Below are positions 5,758-6,303 of a DNA stretch of 6,303 bases, piece by piece. The translations under genes were made by a program, and so were the position numbers. Source of the DNA: an uncultured Rhodoferax sp. (lineage in GTDB: Bacteria; Pseudomonadota; Gammaproteobacteria; Burkholderiales; Burkholderiaceae_C). The stretch lies in assembly GCA_936943465.1 (NCBI GenBank), contig CAKZJN010000257.1, positions 1 to 6,303 on the forward strand, written 5' to 3'. Under the pieces are notes generated by a model. It did not search any database and was not told the origin of the DNA. It saw only the letters and a program-made list of their open reading frames with translations. Numbering within the stretch: the stretch's first letter is position 1; the number at the start of each line of letters is the position of its first letter.

Positions 5758-6209
5758 ATGAGGTGGTGATTTATACCGATGGGGCCTGCAAAGGAAACCC
5801 GGGTCCTGGCGGCTGGGGCGTGTTGCTGCGCTCGGCCGACGGCACCGAAAAAGAATTGTTCGGAGGAGAACTCGGAACCACCAATAACCGCATGGAAATG
5901 ATGGCCGTAATTGAAGCACTTTCGGCCTTGAAGCGACCTTGCATGGTGGTGTTGCACTTGGATAGCCAGTACGTTTTGAAGGGCATCACCGAGTGGCTCA
6001 GCGGCTGGAAGGCCAAGGGCTGGAAAACTGCTTCCAAGCAACCGGTCAAGAACGTGGACCTTTGGCAACGCCTGGACGCCCTGGTTTCAGGTTCCGGACA
6101 CCAGATCGATTGGCGCTGGGTAAAAGGCCACGCCGGCGACCCCGGCAATGAGCGCGCTGACGCGCTAGCCAACCGCGGCGTGGACAAAGCCCTGTCGCAA
6201 AGAGCCTGA
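5754..6209 (+). CDS. rnhA: Ribonuclease HI
   Basis: This 151-residue enzyme (155 in E. coli) degrades the RNA strand of RNA-DNA hybrids, acting on R-loops and primers in the cytoplasm. The full catalytic set is present: Asp9 in YTDGACKGNPGPGGW, Glu48 in TNNRMEMM, Asp70 in HLDSQYV, His126 in VKGHAG and Asp136 in NERADALAN. The basic handle region that grips the hybrid is also there (about 80-103, GWKAKGWKTASKQPVKN). It starts at GTG, overlapping the upstream methyltransferase stop by four bases, with a good GGAG. In E. coli rnhA also lies next to yafS but in the opposite orientation to it, and is followed by dnaQ. Here only intergenic sequence is visible after it. All key residues are intact. 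Confidence 0.97.
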   Translation: MNEVVIYTDGACKGNPGPGGWGVLLRSADGTEKELFGGELGTTNNRMEMMAVIEALSALKRPCMVVLHLDSQYVLKGITEWLSGWKAKGWKTASKQPVKNVDLWQRLDALVSGSGHQIDWRWVKGHAGDPGNERADALANRGVDKALSQRA

Positions 6210-6247
6210 ATTTCGGAAGCTGGCAAGTGCGTCGAAGGCCTAACTGC

Positions 6248-6278
6248 AATCCGGCGCCGGGCCGCCCCAAGCCGGATT
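6248..6278. repeat. Inverted repeat downstream of rnhA
   Basis: AATCCGGC (6248-6255) and GCCGGATT (6271-6278) form a perfect 8-bp stem around a 15-base GC-rich loop. The stem overlaps a second perfect palindrome, CCGGCGCCGG (6251-6260). It begins 38 bases after the rnhA stop and could act as a stem-loop at the transcript's 3' end, but no T run follows, so it is not a canonical intrinsic terminator. Confidence 0.55.
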
Positions 6279-6303
6279 AGCCCCCTCGGGGGGCAGAGAG
6301 CCA
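6251..6303. repeat. Comamonadaceae-type intergenic repeat element (partial, runs off window)
   Basis: The string with CCGGGCCGCCCCAAGC followed by CCCCCTCGGGGGGCAG resembles, from memory, an intergenic repeat seen many times in Comamonadaceae genomes. GCCCCC (6280-6285) pairs with GGGGGC (6289-6294) around TCG to give a 6-bp GC hairpin. The usual continuation lies beyond the window edge. It may serve as a transcript end or processing signal for rnhA, but the absence of a U tract leaves this open. Confidence 0.5.

Noticed and set aside
4975..5919. A 314-codon minus-strand open frame opposite the methyltransferase and rnhA genes
   Set aside because: It crosses two well-supported coding regions, has no coherent domain and has a His/Gln/Arg-rich composition typical of antisense frames.

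Overview
The window looks like ordinary chromosomal DNA of a betaproteobacterium, most likely of the family Comamonadaceae in the order Burkholderiales. The grounds are GC-rich coding with few intergenic bases, housekeeping proteins with betaproteobacterial sequence character, and a 3'-end intergenic element (CCGGCGCCGGGCCGCCCC ... CCCCCTCGGGGGGC) that I recognise from memory as common between genes in Comamonadaceae. Genus cannot be fixed from sequence reading alone.

Layout: (1) bases 1-2139, plus strand, carry the conserved dnaX-ybaB-recR group: the 3' two-fifths or so of the DNA polymerase III tau/gamma gene, the YbaB/EbfC nucleoid protein and the RecR recombination mediator. A small membrane protein of the MAPEG family follows on the same strand (2170-2583). 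(2) The MAPEG stop codon directly abuts the stop of a convergent minus-strand pair, mltD (membrane-bound lytic murein transglycosylase D lipoprotein) and gloB (glyoxalase II). mltD lies downstream of gloB and is coupled to it by an ATGA overlap. (3) From the gloB start, and sharing two bases with its start codon, a plus-strand pair runs the other way: a YafS-like methyltransferase-fold protein and rnhA (RNase HI), coupled by a GTGA overlap. (4) The last 94 bases are intergenic and hold inverted repeats.

The genes serve replication and repair (tau/gamma, RecR, YbaB, RNase HI), cell-wall remodelling (MltD) and methylglyoxal detoxification (GloB). The mltD-gloB-yafS-rnhA neighbourhood is also found in Escherichia coli, so this is old conserved synteny rather than an accessory island. 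I see no mobile element, CRISPR array, tRNA, rRNA or defence system, and no wholly new system.

The most interesting signals are in how the genes are packed and decoded. A run of nine A's in dnaX lies exactly where the clamp-loader core gives way to the tau-specific linker, with stop codons in both alternative frames within 16 bases; this is a strong candidate for programmed slippage that makes a short gamma-like product. The divergent gloB and methyltransferase start codons overlap within one CATG. The convergent MAPEG/mltD genes have no bases between them, so terminator-like structures must lie inside coding sequence.
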